From Holacanthus passer (Eukaryota; Chordata; Actinopteri; Pomacanthidae), in the NCBI GenBank assembly GCA_025331565.1, contig JAFREQ010000076.1, positions 1,116,001-1,180,000 of the forward strand: a stretch of DNA of 64,000 nt, in the 5' to 3' direction. Made by a program: the position numbers and the translations under genes. Below are positions 45,701 to 60,716 of the stretch, piece by piece. Every line of letters starts with the position of its first letter. Position 1 is the stretch's first letter. The notes beneath the pieces were generated by a model, which made no database searches, had not been told where the DNA came from, and was given only the letters and a program-made list of their open reading frames with translations.

Positions 45701-48700
45701 AATCCTAATTTTCTACGTGTAAAAAAATATACAGTTTCTTTTTTTTAACTGACTAATTTTTTTGTTTTTGTTGGTGTGTCAATATGCCAGTATATGAGAG
45801 TGTGTGTTCATGTGACCTGGGACACTGCCACCACACCTGTGTGCCAAAAATCCCACAGGGTGTTTGATGGTTTCAGTGTTAATTGTGTCAATTTCACCAT
45901 GACAGTATGTCTAATAACACTTGAAGATATTGCTCTAAGTGCGCTTCAAGCTATGCACGAGCAGATGCCTCACTAATGGGCTGCTTGGTGTGGAAGAAAC
46001 ATGCGTCTTCATGCAAAATCAACCTTTTGGAACTCGCTGCAGTTCACAGGGTTCACCGTTTTGTGCCTCAGCCATGCAGCTTACGCGTCACATTGGTCAG
46101 ACAAAACAGCAGCATGTGATCTACCTGTAATATGGTGGAGTAAGATTTTTCAGCCATCTCAGAAAAGCACTGCCAATTTGGTGTCCATGGAGGGGCACAC
46201 CAGAACAAGTTTTGGCCCCACCTGCATATAGTGGCACAGATCAGGCATCCAAAGAGGAAAGGCTCTATTGCCTCTAGTTCTCCCAGTGATGGTCCTCACT
46301 AAACGTCGACATATTTGCTCTAATGTGTGGTCCAGTCTATACCCTTCCACAAGGACAGTTATGGTCTTTATGAGATCAGAACTCCATGCATCAGGTGGAT
46401 TCTAGTCCTGGCTTAAATGGTAGTATAAAACCATGGTTGATTCTTGTTCTGCTCACAACTCTCTCAGATCACATGTTCTGGGGAACCAGCCCATGGTCAG
46501 GTGGTTGAGAGAGGACAGTTGAGCAGCTGGGATCTTTATCTGCAGTCCAGCTGAAGACTACTCAGGGGCACGAGCTTGTTTGTAGTGTGAGGATATTATT
46601 ATCAGCCACTAGAATATGCTGGCGAGGACATCCTGTATATTAAGTATAGTCAGTGTTTCGCTTGTTTTTAAAGTCTGCTCAGATAAGATAATGTAAACCT
46701 TTATTCATCCCACAGTGGGGAAATTTGCATTGCACAGCAGCAAGGAGATAGACAAGTTAAATAGTAAAAATGAATATAAACAAGCTGAAAAAAGTATTTA
46801 CAAATGTAACAAATTTACACAGGATTCTTTACAGATATACATGAGAATATGAGATGAATATGATATATATGACCAGTATAGCAGAAGATTGTGAATGGAC
46901 TGCATTCTGTGCTGGACAGTCAGCAAGGACATGATCACAGCATAGTGAGAGAGTGGAGCTGGCCTTCCTGTCTTTGTTTAGGTCCAGATTTATTTGGTTA
47001 AATTCAATACGATTCTGTAAAGGTTAAAAGGGTTTAGAAAAGGTTTAGTAAAACCTCAAAAAGGTGCTTTCGTCAGCTATAGTTGCAGTAATCTCATTTC
47101 TGTTGTTACTTCTTACTTTACCTCTATATTTGGTCCTTAACGAGCCCCCCTCCTGTCCGGAAGATGCTATATAAAGAAAAACCAGTCATTCATTCATTCA
47201 TGACCATGAAATATAGATTGAATAGGTGGATGTTGCACTGGCAATTGCCCAGTAGGCCTCTCTGTGACTGTTAAATATTTTAACCACCAGTCTGTTGCGT
47301 TAAAAAGCCTTCTGAAACATGTCAGACAGCTGTCAGAAAGAACCAAACTCTGCATTAGTCCCAGGAGCAGAATTGCTCAGTTTTCCACTGAAGTCCTAGA
47401 CAAATAAATGCTGTAAAGAAAAGGCACTGCACTTGGATTGTGAAAGAGAAAATCCAGCTCCCCTTTATGCAAAATGCAACATGAACTTGAACTCGAACAA
47501 TTATTCGTAAAGCTATCCTGTAGCGATTTACATTTTAAACTGTTATCTGTTTTATTTAAGGCCTGACAATGTCTTTCTTATCTCATAAAGCATTTGCCAA
47601 GGCTTATTTGTGATGTTTTTAAACAGCATCAATATTGTTTAAATCAGCTTGTTTTCTTCTTTCTCTGCTCATTGCCACCTTTAATGGCACATGACCTCTA
47701 CCACCTGTCAATATGCATTACCACTCTGCAGTTGCCAGAAATGTGCATCAAGTTTGGAGTTTCCAGTAGATCCACACATGCAACAAACCTCTATTTATCT
47801 ATTTCACACCTCTAGTTAAACTGTGTACAAACCGATCAAACCTGTGCGTGTCACACTCTCAATCAGTTCTACCAATATATCTATCTATTCTATTTTGAAT
47901 GCTTACAAAATGGTTGTTAGCTTTGGTTGGTAGAGCTGAACACTGTGGTTTGAGTTGAGAAATTACATGGCCGAGTGTGCCATTGTGAGGTTCGTGGTCT
48001 GCTGGAGTAACATGACCACAGCCTTTTCCATCACTATACAACCCTTTGCAGGCCAACCGGATAGATGCTCCAGAGCAGCTCAGCAATGCTGTCATCTGGG
48101 ACAAGTTTCCACTGGTCTACTCTGGTTCAACAACCCACCATCCTTTTCCATTCTTTATCTGCTGCCAGATTCTCCATTTCTCAACCTTGAAATTGTTTTC
48201 AGCATGGTGTTGGGTGGTATATGTATACAATCCCCATTAGAACATACCCCTACTCCTAGCAATGGTAAGGCTGGTGTGATGAGCTGCTGAAGTATATTCA
48301 GACTGTCCTAGTCATGCCAGGCAATAGTTTCTGTAATGCAGTCTTGTGGTAGATAGAGACGAACGGCAGGACATAGTCTAATTTTATTTGCAGTATGTGC
48401 AGAATACTTACCATATTTTTTGTCTGTTGTTTACTCTGTGTGAAGAATTCTTTACAAATCCATTTCTTTACCATTATCCGGTTAAAACATTATTTCTGAA
48501 AAAATTGGTACACCTACTGAAAACCTTCCTAAAACTAATGTTCTATTAGCTCTAACTATGTATGATGGGATGGTAGAGAGGTTGAGTATCAAATCAACCA
48601 CTCTTTGTCTAGTCACAGAAATGTTGTAAATTCCACATGAAGAGTGAAGAAATGTAGAACAGCTTCCTAGTCTTGCATTATGTGTGTGTGAGTATGAATG

Positions 48701-51700
48701 TTTAGTTGATTCACTGGTGTACTGTTTGACAGATTAGTTAACTGCCTGGTTCACTGACTTATTGACAGATTGACTGACTGATTAATAGGTGTCCACGGTA
48801 AATAAGTTGAAGGTATAACATTGATTTGAAAATGATTATGTAGCTCCACTATGGATGAGGAATGAGGAATAGCACAGGGGAGGAGGTGGACCAAAGCTGA
48901 CATTTGAAAAGGTCAGCTTTTCAAAGAAAACCAAATGCAAGTTACATCAACAAATGGCAAGACTGCATTACATGACATGGTGAAACAAAAAAAAAATTAA
49001 CCTGCGTGAAATACTGAAGAGGAAAAAAAAAACTAAAACCAGAACAAAGTCCATATCAGAGGAGCCTTTCTGTGATTGTGAGATGTCACTGCAGCATGTA
49101 ACATTATCAAGCTATCAAAGCAGGAAATACCAGGAAATACCTGCTGCCTGACCTCATAAAAATCCATGATGGGACCTTACAGAATTCCCACAGTGAATCA
49201 AGGTGATGTGGTGTGCTTAATTGTGTTTCAGTTAGAGTAGACTTCATTTAAATTAAAGACTGCTGAGCATACCTGTCCTACCACTTTAAACCTCAGTTCA
49301 CTTAAAGGACAGGACTCAATACAGTCTAAAAGCAGTGAAGGACACACCTCCCATGCCACTTACATTACATTGCATTATCTGGTCCACTGTGAATGAACAG
49401 GCAGAGTGTATACTGGAGTGCAGCTAACTTGACATTCATCAGTAGTGTCACTGCTGTCTATATTCCTTTTGAGCATCTGCTGGACCAGTTGCTCTGCATG
49501 TGTCAGTTTCCCCTCCATGGGGTATTACTGTACCACATAATTATCTGTTTCATAATTAAAACAGATGCTAATTTCACACATGCAGTTAGAAGAAGACAGT
49601 CCTCCCAGAACAACAGCATCAGTAAGTGCTCCAAACAACTTATTTTAACCCAAATCATGACCTTTCCTTGAACCTACCAAGTTGAATTTTGTGCCTAAAC
49701 TCAACCAAACTTTAATCATAGTTTGTCCCATTATAAAATGGATTTTGGAAGGCACTGCCAAATTACGTCTTCCTGGCAACAGGGACATCAGATGAGAAAA
49801 TACAATGTTAATAGCAGGGTATTTTGATGTTCAATTTGGAGTACTTTTTTGTTAGAATACTATGTACCCAGCTCCATTCATGCTGCTTTTTAGCCTGAGC
49901 GCTCATAGAAGGTCGAACCAAAGGAGAACCAGAAGCAAATCAATGAGCATCACTTTAAATTATTCTACAAACCGCTAACAGTCACACATCAGTATTTTTA
50001 AAAGCAAAAAGGACTTTGATCAACAAGTTTTGTCACGTAATGGAAAATACTCTGATCAAAAAGAAAAAAGAATCAAAGTGTGTTATCACAGCTACAGAAG
50101 TCTGTGCAACACCTTTACAGCCAGAATTACAGTCAATATCCTGCATAGATCTGGTGAAGGCAAACTAGATCAAATGCTGTGTTTACCTGAGGTTATAGCA
50201 TATGATGTGGGGGAAATACAAGATTTAGTCCCTCTTCTCCAAAATACTACTACTTCCATAAAGAAAAAGCTAAATATTTACTCTTGTTTTTAGCTGGTAA
50301 TGACTGGCTGCTCACTTGGTGGTTTTCGATTTACAGTCTTAGTTTGTGTGATATTATTGACAAGGTTATTCATTTTGGGGAAAAATCTTTTCCTTGCATT
50401 TGTCAACAACCTGCCATGACAGTGCAGAGCTGCAGAATTTTACAACATTACATTTCATCTTCAACATAAGCTCAAATATATCAAGTGCGTGTGCATTTTA
50501 AAAAAAGTGAGAAAAATGTTTCAACTCTCTGTGTGACTAACTGCAGACCTACTCCTACATCATTTTGATTGACAGACTTACAGCAGGTGTTCCACATCAC
50601 ATACCTCACAAAAAAGCCCCTAATGCGTCCTACTGTTCCTACACACTTGGCTGGCCACACGTGTGTTTGTGTGTGTGGCTTGTGATTTGTAAAATATTCC
50701 TCATATATGGCAAGCTGGGACACTTACCCTCCCCATCCCTTATGTTCTCTGCTCCCCTGCTCCCTTCTCTCTCCTCCTCCTTTCAGTATAGAGTGTTGAT
50801 GATAGCTTTGACCTTTGCTGTCAGAATATCTGCTTGGTGAAGCTTCTCTGAATTATGCCATTGATCCAGAGGATTATGTTCATGCTGCTGTTGGCAGATC
50901 TTTCATCCTTGTTTACATCAATTAGGTGTAAAAACAGAGCAGCTAAACTTCTTTCATTCTTTTTTTAACACTTGACCTGTTAAAATGCAAAGAGGAAGCT
51001 TTGACTGTACTGTCTAAATGCATTTATTTGAAGAACAGCACAAGGACTGATAATATATCAGTAATTTCGGATTTTCAAATATATTTGATTGCAAGGGCAT
51101 TGCATGGGCTATTAAACTTGTGACAACACTGGTGTTAAAGATAACACTGTACATTTCACAAGAAAACTTATTCATCAATAACCCTCAATATCTGTAGAGC
51201 TCTTATTTTGATCTCGAGTCAAGCTTTTGCTGCAGGGCCATTATGGCAGCCTCACTCTTGTGGTGCACTTGCTCAGGTGTGTGTGTAGATTAGAGGTGTT
51301 GTTTCCAGAGGCTGCTACCTTAATCAGAGAAATTTTACAGATTGCCTCATAATGTTCCCTATTAGCAGTGGGCTTAAATCCAAAATTGTTATAATATTGC
51401 CAAATAGCTGCTTTTGGTTGTTGCTTTGACACCAAATCCTCTGCCATCTTGTCAGTCAACTCTCGTCTTGTGATAAGTGAAATCTCACTCCTGTTACTTT
51501 GTGCTGTGACTCTGCTGCTTTACAGAGCACACACTTTCAGCTTATAATTGTTGCATCTGTCAACCGACTCAGTATTAAGTATTAATAGCACACTTAGTTT
51601 GACAAATTAGAGGTTTTTTATTTGGTGAATGTGAGCACTGATATGCAAAAAAGAACTAAATGAGTTTTATATATATAAAGATGAGCGACGATGGGGGCGG

Positions 51701-54337
51701 TGGCCAAGCAATGTAATCGGTGTATCCTCAAACACCAGGTAACACTGGTGCCACCAACAAGCCGATTAGCCATATCAACACTCTTACTTCAAATGTTTGA
51801 AATTAAAGATAAAATAATCGTTAATGACTAGATCTTTGACATTACGAACAACCAATAGCCCAGGAGGTGTTGATGAGATTTTATAGAAGTTGACAACATT
51901 GGATTTGGCAGTTTGATCTATTAGCAACCTGGCATCATGCTTCTGGATTGCTTGTATTTACTATTTGGACCATACACAGAGGATACAGCCAAACATTTTC
52001 CTGCTTGATTAAGCACATCCATTCTCTCACAGTGGAGTCTCTGTCAAATTGCAAGGTGGCCTCATATTTCTGAATACTGGTGCACATTGTTGTCGCCAAA
52101 ATGGTGGTCTTGCATTTCCTGAGGCCAAGTTGAAGGTTCCAAAACCAAAAAATGATTGCATGACTTGAGGGTGTTGTATCAACTTTTCAGTTAAACCTCT
52201 GAGTGAGTCAGTGTGTCCTCACAAGTTTGGACTGTCCAATGGCCACGACAAGTTCATGTACTGTTGTATATACCAACGTCAACAACGGCTCCATTTGTGC
52301 ATATGGAGAGCAACTTTGTCATCCAAGTCTGCACCATGGAAGAGCTGCGCCTTTAAGCACCCAATTCAATCAGTCCAAATCAAATCCAAATCCAAGGTAA
52401 ACCCTCTATTGGACACAGACACAATGTCAATAATCTCTTGATCATTTTTTCTTCTGCCTGGTAAGCAAAGATGCGGTTTTTGTTGTTTTTTTTGTTGCAC
52501 ACATGTACCTGCCTACCAGGGATGTGAGTACGAAATTTTTCTATGGTAGGATTTGGAAAGTAGTGAGTTCATAAATCAATAAATTGATGTCAGGAAGCTG
52601 CATAATATATTATTAGGACATAAACATGTAATCTGAACAGTTGGCTTGTTGCTGTTTTGGTAGGCATAGTCAAATAAAGATGGCTTTTTATTTATATTTA
52701 TAATTATTACTCTGTCAATTTGTTCTCTCTCTGGTGTATAAATAGATTCATAGTGCAGCATGGGCTGTTTGACAGAGCGCTGCTGCTTCAGAGCAGGTCC
52801 CTGTGTTCATGCAACTTTGGGAGCCTCAGTTTTTCCCCATACCAGAAGAGTGCTCTTTAAGTGCTTTCAGATACTGAGCTGTTATTGATGGTTCATGTTT
52901 TCCAGTGTAAACATGATGGTAGCCTCAATGTTACTGTAGTGGCAAAGTGAGTGTGGCTGCTGTTCTCATGTGCTGCACATATATGTCTAATTGCTGCTAC
53001 TGACTGAATGGACAGATGTTCAGTTTTACATCATAGCAACCACGGTATCCATATCATGATGGCAGTGCTGTGCCCTTTTGCCTCCTAATCAAAATGTAGA
53101 ACACATAATTACAACAACATCTCTGGGCAGCAGAGATAGTAGTAACTGACTGCTATCTGAAAGCACTATTAGGCTGCCAACAGCTCTGCTCAGCAGAAAT
53201 ACACAGCATAAATTCCCAACAGGTAGAAAAAGATTCACCTTGTTATTCTACCTTCACCTCTAAATGATATTATGTCACAGAAGTGATAAACAAATAAATA
53301 AGAGAAGAGCCAAGAGGGTAAACACCAAACTACCAGGCTCTTTACAGCTACAATATGCTTCAAAACCATCAATCCTAGATTTAGATTAGATTTAGATTTA
53401 GATTAGCCTTTATTGTCTCCCTTTGTCTTGGGCAGTCAAGAGAACATAGTCAATATAGCAGCACACACAATCAACAACAACATGCAGTATGACACCCAGA
53501 TCTATAAATACCAGAACATCCACACCAAAATATTGCACAAATTTCCTCTGCAAAGATATTGCACAGAAAAATGCCATACATCAAGTCCACGTTGCCCTAC
53601 GCCAGCTATCTGTCCAGCCAAATACTGGCAAAACATTAGCATGTATATGAATCAGACCCACACTAGCCATTTGTGTATCTTTCCAATCTAACTAGATTTT
53701 TATAATAGGACTCATTCAAATCATATGTTGTCAATCTCGATTTCAAAAAAGTTGGGACACTGTGTAAAATGTAACACAACAACACAATAGTTTTAGAAAG
53801 TTTTCCTGAGCCCATGTATTAATCTCCTTTATACAATCATGTGTTTGGCAAAGTGTTGAACCTCTCTCCATCCTCGCTTGTGAACGACTGAGTCTTTACA
53901 GGATGAACCTTTCATACCCAATCATGATACTATCACCTGTTACCAATGAACCTGTTTTACCTGTGGAATGATCCAAACAGGTGTTTTTGGATCAGTCCAC
54001 AACTTTCACAGTCTTTTGTTGCTCCTGTCCCAACTTTGAAACATGTTGCTGCCATCAAATTCAGAATAAGTAGATATTTACAAAAATCAATGAAGTTGAT
54101 GAGGCCAAACATTAAATATATTGTCTTTATACTTTTTTTTTTAAAATTACGTATATGTCGAAATGGATGAGCAAATTATTCTGTTTTATTCACGCTTTAC
54201 ACAGTGTCCCAACTTTTTTAGAATCAGGGTTGTAGACAGATGTATCAGTTAACTTATTTTTGACTTTTGACATTAGCAAATGTTTGTGACACCATATAAC
54301 AAGATGTGGTTCCCAGTTCTCTACCAAGGGAGTTGCA

Positions 54338-54398
<61 letters not shown>

Positions 54399-57300
54399 TG
54401 TTTGTGTTTGTGTGGCAGAAATGCTGGTACTACTCCTCTTTCTGAGAAGTTATTTAAACCCAGCGAACAAAGAGGCCTACCTATCTTACCTCTAAGTAAC
54501 TAACTAACCCCATAGTGTTTGCCATTTCAAGCCAGCCTCCAAACAAACCTCCACATACTCGTGGACTCTTGGCACCACAAGAGCTTCACTCAGCTCAGCA
54601 AAGGTCAGAGACAGAAGCTTGACTGCAGAGTGTTGTGAGAGGAGGCAAAACCATGTCCTTGACATTGAGTTTTATACTGCACACCACTGGCTTAGAAGGA
54701 GAACTGTCATCATTTCGAACCTTTACTGAGCCAAGAAAAGTTAGCTGATTTACAGTAAACTCTCTTTTGCAACCTCACCCTGTTTCACAGTCATGAAATT
54801 TCATATATCCACACCTTGGAGCTGCCCAGATACCGACAGGATTCTGCTGCTACTCACGAGACGATGCCCAGGATGCTTTTGGTTTTCTATTGTTCAATGG
54901 TTAGCCACTGGAAGACAAAGCACAACCACAGTGATTTTCTGTTGATGTCTGGTAGCTAAGAATTGCAACCACAGTCTTGCATTATCTACCACTGGAGGCT
55001 GTCCCATAAGCAAACAGTACTGTAGGATACAAGCACTATGCTGCTTGTTCCTTCAGCCACAGAGCTTCACTTCCTCTTTCTCCACTGCATGCCTGCAGCA
55101 GGTGAACTAATTTCATCTGTTACATTCATATTCCTATAGTCTTCTTGTCTCAATATGCTCCCTTCCAGTGTATCCACTTGTCTCTCATTAGATACAGTCA
55201 GGATTGGATGTAGAGTAAGGTCTGAAGTAGGTGAATTCTGCCTGCCCTGTGACCTGCTTCATTACTGTGTTTTCTTCTGCTAATGACGCAAGACAGCCAA
55301 TTTCAGCAGAAAAGGTTAATCTGTTTACACATGCAATGATGCTTTATAGCTGAGAGGGCCGAGGTATTGCTGCAGGAAATTTAAACATTTGGATTTGTGA
55401 AGTAATGAACTGGATAAAAGGGCATGATGTTGTTTGTGGTTGTGAGGTGTTGATTAGAATAACGGCAGGAGACGAGGGTGTATATACAGTAGCCCTTAAC
55501 ACGAGCTCAAGATTTACTCTGCATTCAGACAGTTAGTAGCAGTTGGCTGCAGCGCAAATCGTATTTCAGCATAAGGCAGGACATATGGCAGCGCTGATGC
55601 ATGGTTGGCTTTGAACAGGTGGTAGGACCCACAGGATCATTTTCAGCTGGCTTCTCATATGGACAAACAAAAGAGCCAGGTGACTGGTCATTTTAGAAAA
55701 TAAATGGAGTGAAGCCTGAGAGCAACTTCGAGGGAAACTCAAGTGTCCTGCTAGTCACTGCAACATAGAGTAGAGCAATAGAGCATGCAACATAGAGCTC
55801 TCCCACAGCATCCATCTGTAGGCCCAAGGTTGCCCCAGGGGGTCAGGTCCCAGTCTAGACACTGTATACATACTCTGTAGTCACATAAAAATCCATTAAA
55901 CATGAGTCACTTCCATAAATGTCCTTCCAATAATTTAAGTTAATGCTCAGATATACAGTGAAGCATAATATATGGAAAGCTAGTACTCATGGACAAAATC
56001 AAGCACAACTGTGACTCTTTCTTTTTACTGTGACTCTTCCTGTTTACCAGGAGAGCCTATCCTTATTTTAAAGAACAGTAGTTCAGTGTTAGCCTGGAAT
56101 TTGCAGAAACATGACTGAAACTGATATCAAACCAAGTCTCAGTCCCTGCTGGTAAAAAAAAAAAGAACTTGTAGCCAACAGCAAAAGACAGTGTTTGTAC
56201 TGAGGAACAAGAGTTACCGTTAAAAAATAATGAAAAACATCTTTAATACAACGATAATCCCCTACTGGATTGTAGTATAAAAAATACTTGTCTGCTCTGA
56301 ATTTGTAGTGTTTTTCGTTGTTTCTGTGTGGAGAAGGTCAGCCAGCCTCTGGGCTGCAGCTCGGAGGGGAGATATATTGGTTTGGCGTTGCTCAGCTCAG
56401 CTTGTTGTGAGGGCTAAATGTCACCGTTTCAGCTGGGCCGATGCTGGCGCCCTGCTGCCTCCCTGGGGGGTTGATGGAGATTCAGGCCAAGCTTGGGAAA
56501 CATTTTGCTTTCCAGATTATAGTTCTCCAACAGAAAATACCAATTCCATTCATTACTGAGTACAACTGGGAATTCGCATGCTGGTTGGGGAGACAGCTAG
56601 GGCCGTATTCACAGCTAAGACTCTTAACCAAGTGCCCAGTATATGATGGGACTAGTTTCAGCTGAATATTTAGAATCCACTGTTCAGCAGAGCTTTGTAA
56701 GCACCCCGCTGTTCCCGAGCTCTCAAACTTTTGTTGAGTGCATCTTGAACGTGTCTGGCATGTGCTAATTTTTACCAAAGACGTTTGACATTGTGAGCTA
56801 GCCCATGTCTCTTTGACCTCTCTTTCTGTGCACTTTAAATACCCTCTGTAGACTACATATTATCTGCTGACTCATTTTCCTTTAGTGGACTACAATAAAT
56901 AGAAGAATGAATCAACAAATTAAAAAAATACCTTTTGATGACTCTTCATATTCCAAAATATGTTAAACATTTCCAGATTTTTGCACCATGAAATGATGAA
57001 GACGTATTTATCAAACCTTTTAACCTTCAAGTTATACTGATCGATATATTGTTTTTTTAAGACATATTGGCATCTTTCTTGAAACATTGCAAAATGGTTG
57101 GCTAAATTATTGTCAGTCATGGTTTGATTAAGTACTTTATGACTTTCTCAAACACTACGAAATCAGAATCAGAGCTTTTACTTGTAAGACCATGCTAATT
57201 CCAGAAGCCCCCAATCTTTGGCCATGAAGTATGGCAGGGGAAAATAGCCTGTCATTGTTGCTGGTATGAAGTACAGCAGGGTGGTGGCTGATGACATGTG

Positions 57301-60300
57301 CTGCCACCTAATAACCACCTAAACCTTCTCCTGCAGAGAAGCAGTCACTGGTAGAATAGAGGTGAGTGTGTCACTTCTGCAGGGTTAAGCGGCCAGCCTG
57401 TATTTCCTGTACAGCTCCTTAGAGGGTGAAGCCTGTGTGAAACTTAAGATAGACGCCCTGCATGTATGTACCAGTATTGATACTTAGTTCTAGCCATATG
57501 TAGATTATTTTTCCACCAGTGCTAATTTGACTTTTTGTGCTGCCTCAGTGTGCTGCAGAGCTGTGCACCCGATTGCATTGTTAGTCATTCTTACATTTTA
57601 CATCTGTCTCTCTCTCCCTCTCTTCCACTCTCTGTGTCACACACACACACGCATTCCAGCGTGTTCTCCACTGTGTTTGGTAGGATGTCAGTAAATAAAA
57701 GGCAGGTCAGATACTTAATCAGTCAGGCACATTACTTACGACACTATGATTGACTGCTTAACTCGCAATCTGCATGTTGCCTGTCTCACTGAAGCACTGC
57801 TTGTAATTTATGGCCTCTTCTATACACAACTTTTAGGAAACAGAGCAGCCTGTTGATTGCTGAGAGGAAGGCGGAGACAAAAAAGCTCAACATGCCAGTG
57901 TCAAAAAGAACAAGAGACGGTCTCAGCTGTATGCCACAATCTAAACATAATCAAAATGTGCCATGTGTGGAAACCCCAAGAGTGTCACTACCCAGGAAGC
58001 AACTATCATTGTGTCACAGTGAGGTAATACATCAGATGATTTACTGGGTGAGATAGGTATGTAATGACAATGTTGTAAATTACAGGGCCTGTAGGCATAC
58101 TGTATTTCACATGTGCCTTAGATGTCAAGGCCTGCCTGTTCAGGACGTACTGTATGTCTGTGGGTCTTGCTCATGTAAGATGCAGGTATAAAAAGTGCTC
58201 AAACACAGGACAGAAAAAAACAATCTCCTGGGCATATGGCACAGCTATCAGTATGCTGGTAGTAGACATTTTCAATTTGCTTCCTGCTGAACAAACTTTT
58301 CCACACATCACTAACGTAAAGCCGAACATTACTGATGACACGCTTGTAAGCATCATGTTCCTATGTCATTGTTGTGATTGTCATTGGTCTGTAATTAAGT
58401 CTGACAGATTAACATGGTCAGAGCGGCTGAATTGCTTTTAGCAAAGCGAATGAAAATACACATAAATAAATATAGACTATGTCATAGGAGAATGTAGAAT
58501 GCTATATAATGAATGCGCTGGTTTATCCAAGCAAAAGCATGGAAAGCACATATTATAGATCTGAATTGTGTCATCTCTGCTGTAGGAGGTAAATTATCTG
58601 TTTTGAAAATGGGTAATTGATCGTGATAATGATGAGTTAATGTGTTATGGATGATGGTCTGATTTTTTTTCTCTATGGACCATATTTTCCCTTAACTTTA
58701 ATTTCTGTGGGGTATTGGTCTGGAAATAAAGTGAATTTGTTGTCAAAGAGGTGCTATACTATCTTTGCAACAGTTTCCAGCCATGTGGAATGGAAAGAGA
58801 GAGACTATGCCACTGTCAAACTCGCACATCTTTGAAATGTCATATTCTGGTGGTATTTTTTTCGTATTAGTATGAAAACCCCTGACATCACAAGTTACTA
58901 TTTTCTCTTCCATTCCTCTGGATTCTTTCCCTTTTCCTGTTTGTTTTCCTGTAAATTTAAGGTCTGACTGTTGGTATAGTGGTATATTGGTATAGTTAGT
59001 TGGTGTGAACTTACACAGGAGTAGCACATACAAAACATAAATTTAAGTATCGTTCTCATTTATTACATAGTTAATTCATGAATGGCATATTCAGATTTTT
59101 CTTTTGATTGTTTTTTTCTTAATTGACATTGCCTTTCTCTGAATATCTTTGCACACAACCTGCTCGACTTAAAATAAAATTTAACCTGTTTCCTTCCTTC
59201 ATCAAGTTCTTTTTACCAACAGAAAAAAAAAAATTGGCATGCTCTCAACTCTCCAGTCTGTTCCAGGCAATTCATTACTTTTTTCCCATTTTTGATCATG
59301 TGGCCCCTTTGAGAGTGAGTTCTTTCTCTGAAAAAAGGCCAAAACATATAAATAGCAAAAATGTGTAGAAATGACAAAACTGCCAGCCTCATACAAGTGC
59401 ATATATCCAAAACCACAACCAAAGACAATGATCATAAAAAAATATTGCTTTAAAGTCATTGAAGATGAAAGTTCTTCATGTAAATTCAAAGAGTATCTCA
59501 CACAAAGCCATAATAGGAGTACAGCTATTTAGGTGAGAAAACAATTTCACTGTCAATTTCATCTACCTGATGCACTACTATGCTATACTTTGCTTAGCAT
59601 TCTACTCATTCAAAAGCAGTGAGTAGAGAAACATGTATCCTGCTGTCTCCTTGATTGTGATTGGTTGGCTAAGAAAAAAAAATTGACTATCTTTTTGAAA
59701 AAGGTTTTATAAAGAGAAGCCACATTGTAAGTGCTTTGACGTTACTTCCTGTTGCTTTCTTTGTACAATAGAGAGCAGTCGGGGGTAAAATATGCTTTGT
59801 ACAAGCACATCATGTTTGTATAATTACAACTCACCAAGTCCTCTGATCTGGTATCATAATTACTAGATTTAAAAGAGGGAGTAGGATAGCTTCAGAAGTA
59901 CTTATAGAGCTGCATAGATAAAATACTAACAAGAACTGCTGCATTCCTGTCTCATGATCGAATCCAGATAAGCCAGCTACTTGATAATCCATGATTCTTC
60001 AGAGTGCAGGGGTCAAAACAGCACGTCCGTTTTACCCTTTACCAAGCAGTGATAAACTCCTATGTCAAGACACACGACTAAAAAGCTGATAGACAGCAAG
60101 CACACAGTATCTGTCATAATACAGACCTTGTTTTTTCCATCACTAAGTCTTCTCCAGCGGCAGAGCAGCAACACACAGTATCTCCCCTCTTCCTTTTGTG
60201 CATCTTTACATTACATTGTTTTCTTTCATTGATTCTTTCTTTACTCTCCTGGCCCTCCTTTTGCTTTATTTTCTTGACTGTTAATCTGCATCAGCTGAGG

Positions 60301-60662
60301 TAAACTGGTCCATATAACAATAAACATGTACTCCACTTGTATGAGTGTGTGTGTATGTGCTGCACTGCCTGCAGTAGTTCTCAACTGTCCGCAGTTCAAC
60401 AGCTGCTGATACAACAACTTACATCTGATTCTAAAAACAACTGTTATTTTCTAGACACACGCACAAGTACACGCCCTTGAAACAAATAAACACCAGATGC
60501 ACTCACACCATCCTCTCTGTAGAAGAGCTGCAGGTTAGTGTGAGTGTGTGTTCCTCACCTTGTCCCAATGTGTGTGACTCCCCCTCCTCCACTCCAGTTG
60601 TCTCTGCTGCGCTGTCCTACATGTAAATCCACCTCCTTCATTGCAAAACTCCACATCTCATT

Positions 60663-60716
<54 letters not shown>

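Noticed and set aside
46159..46350. Minus-strand frame reading MEGYRLDHTLEQICRRLVRT
   Set aside because: Looks mildly protein-like, but I recognise no family, splice sites or repeat boundary.
56308..56559. GC-richer frame with Trp/Arg-rich residues
   Set aside because: No recognisable domain; the nearby GGGCCGTATTCACAGCTAAG suggests a decayed transposon rather than a gene.
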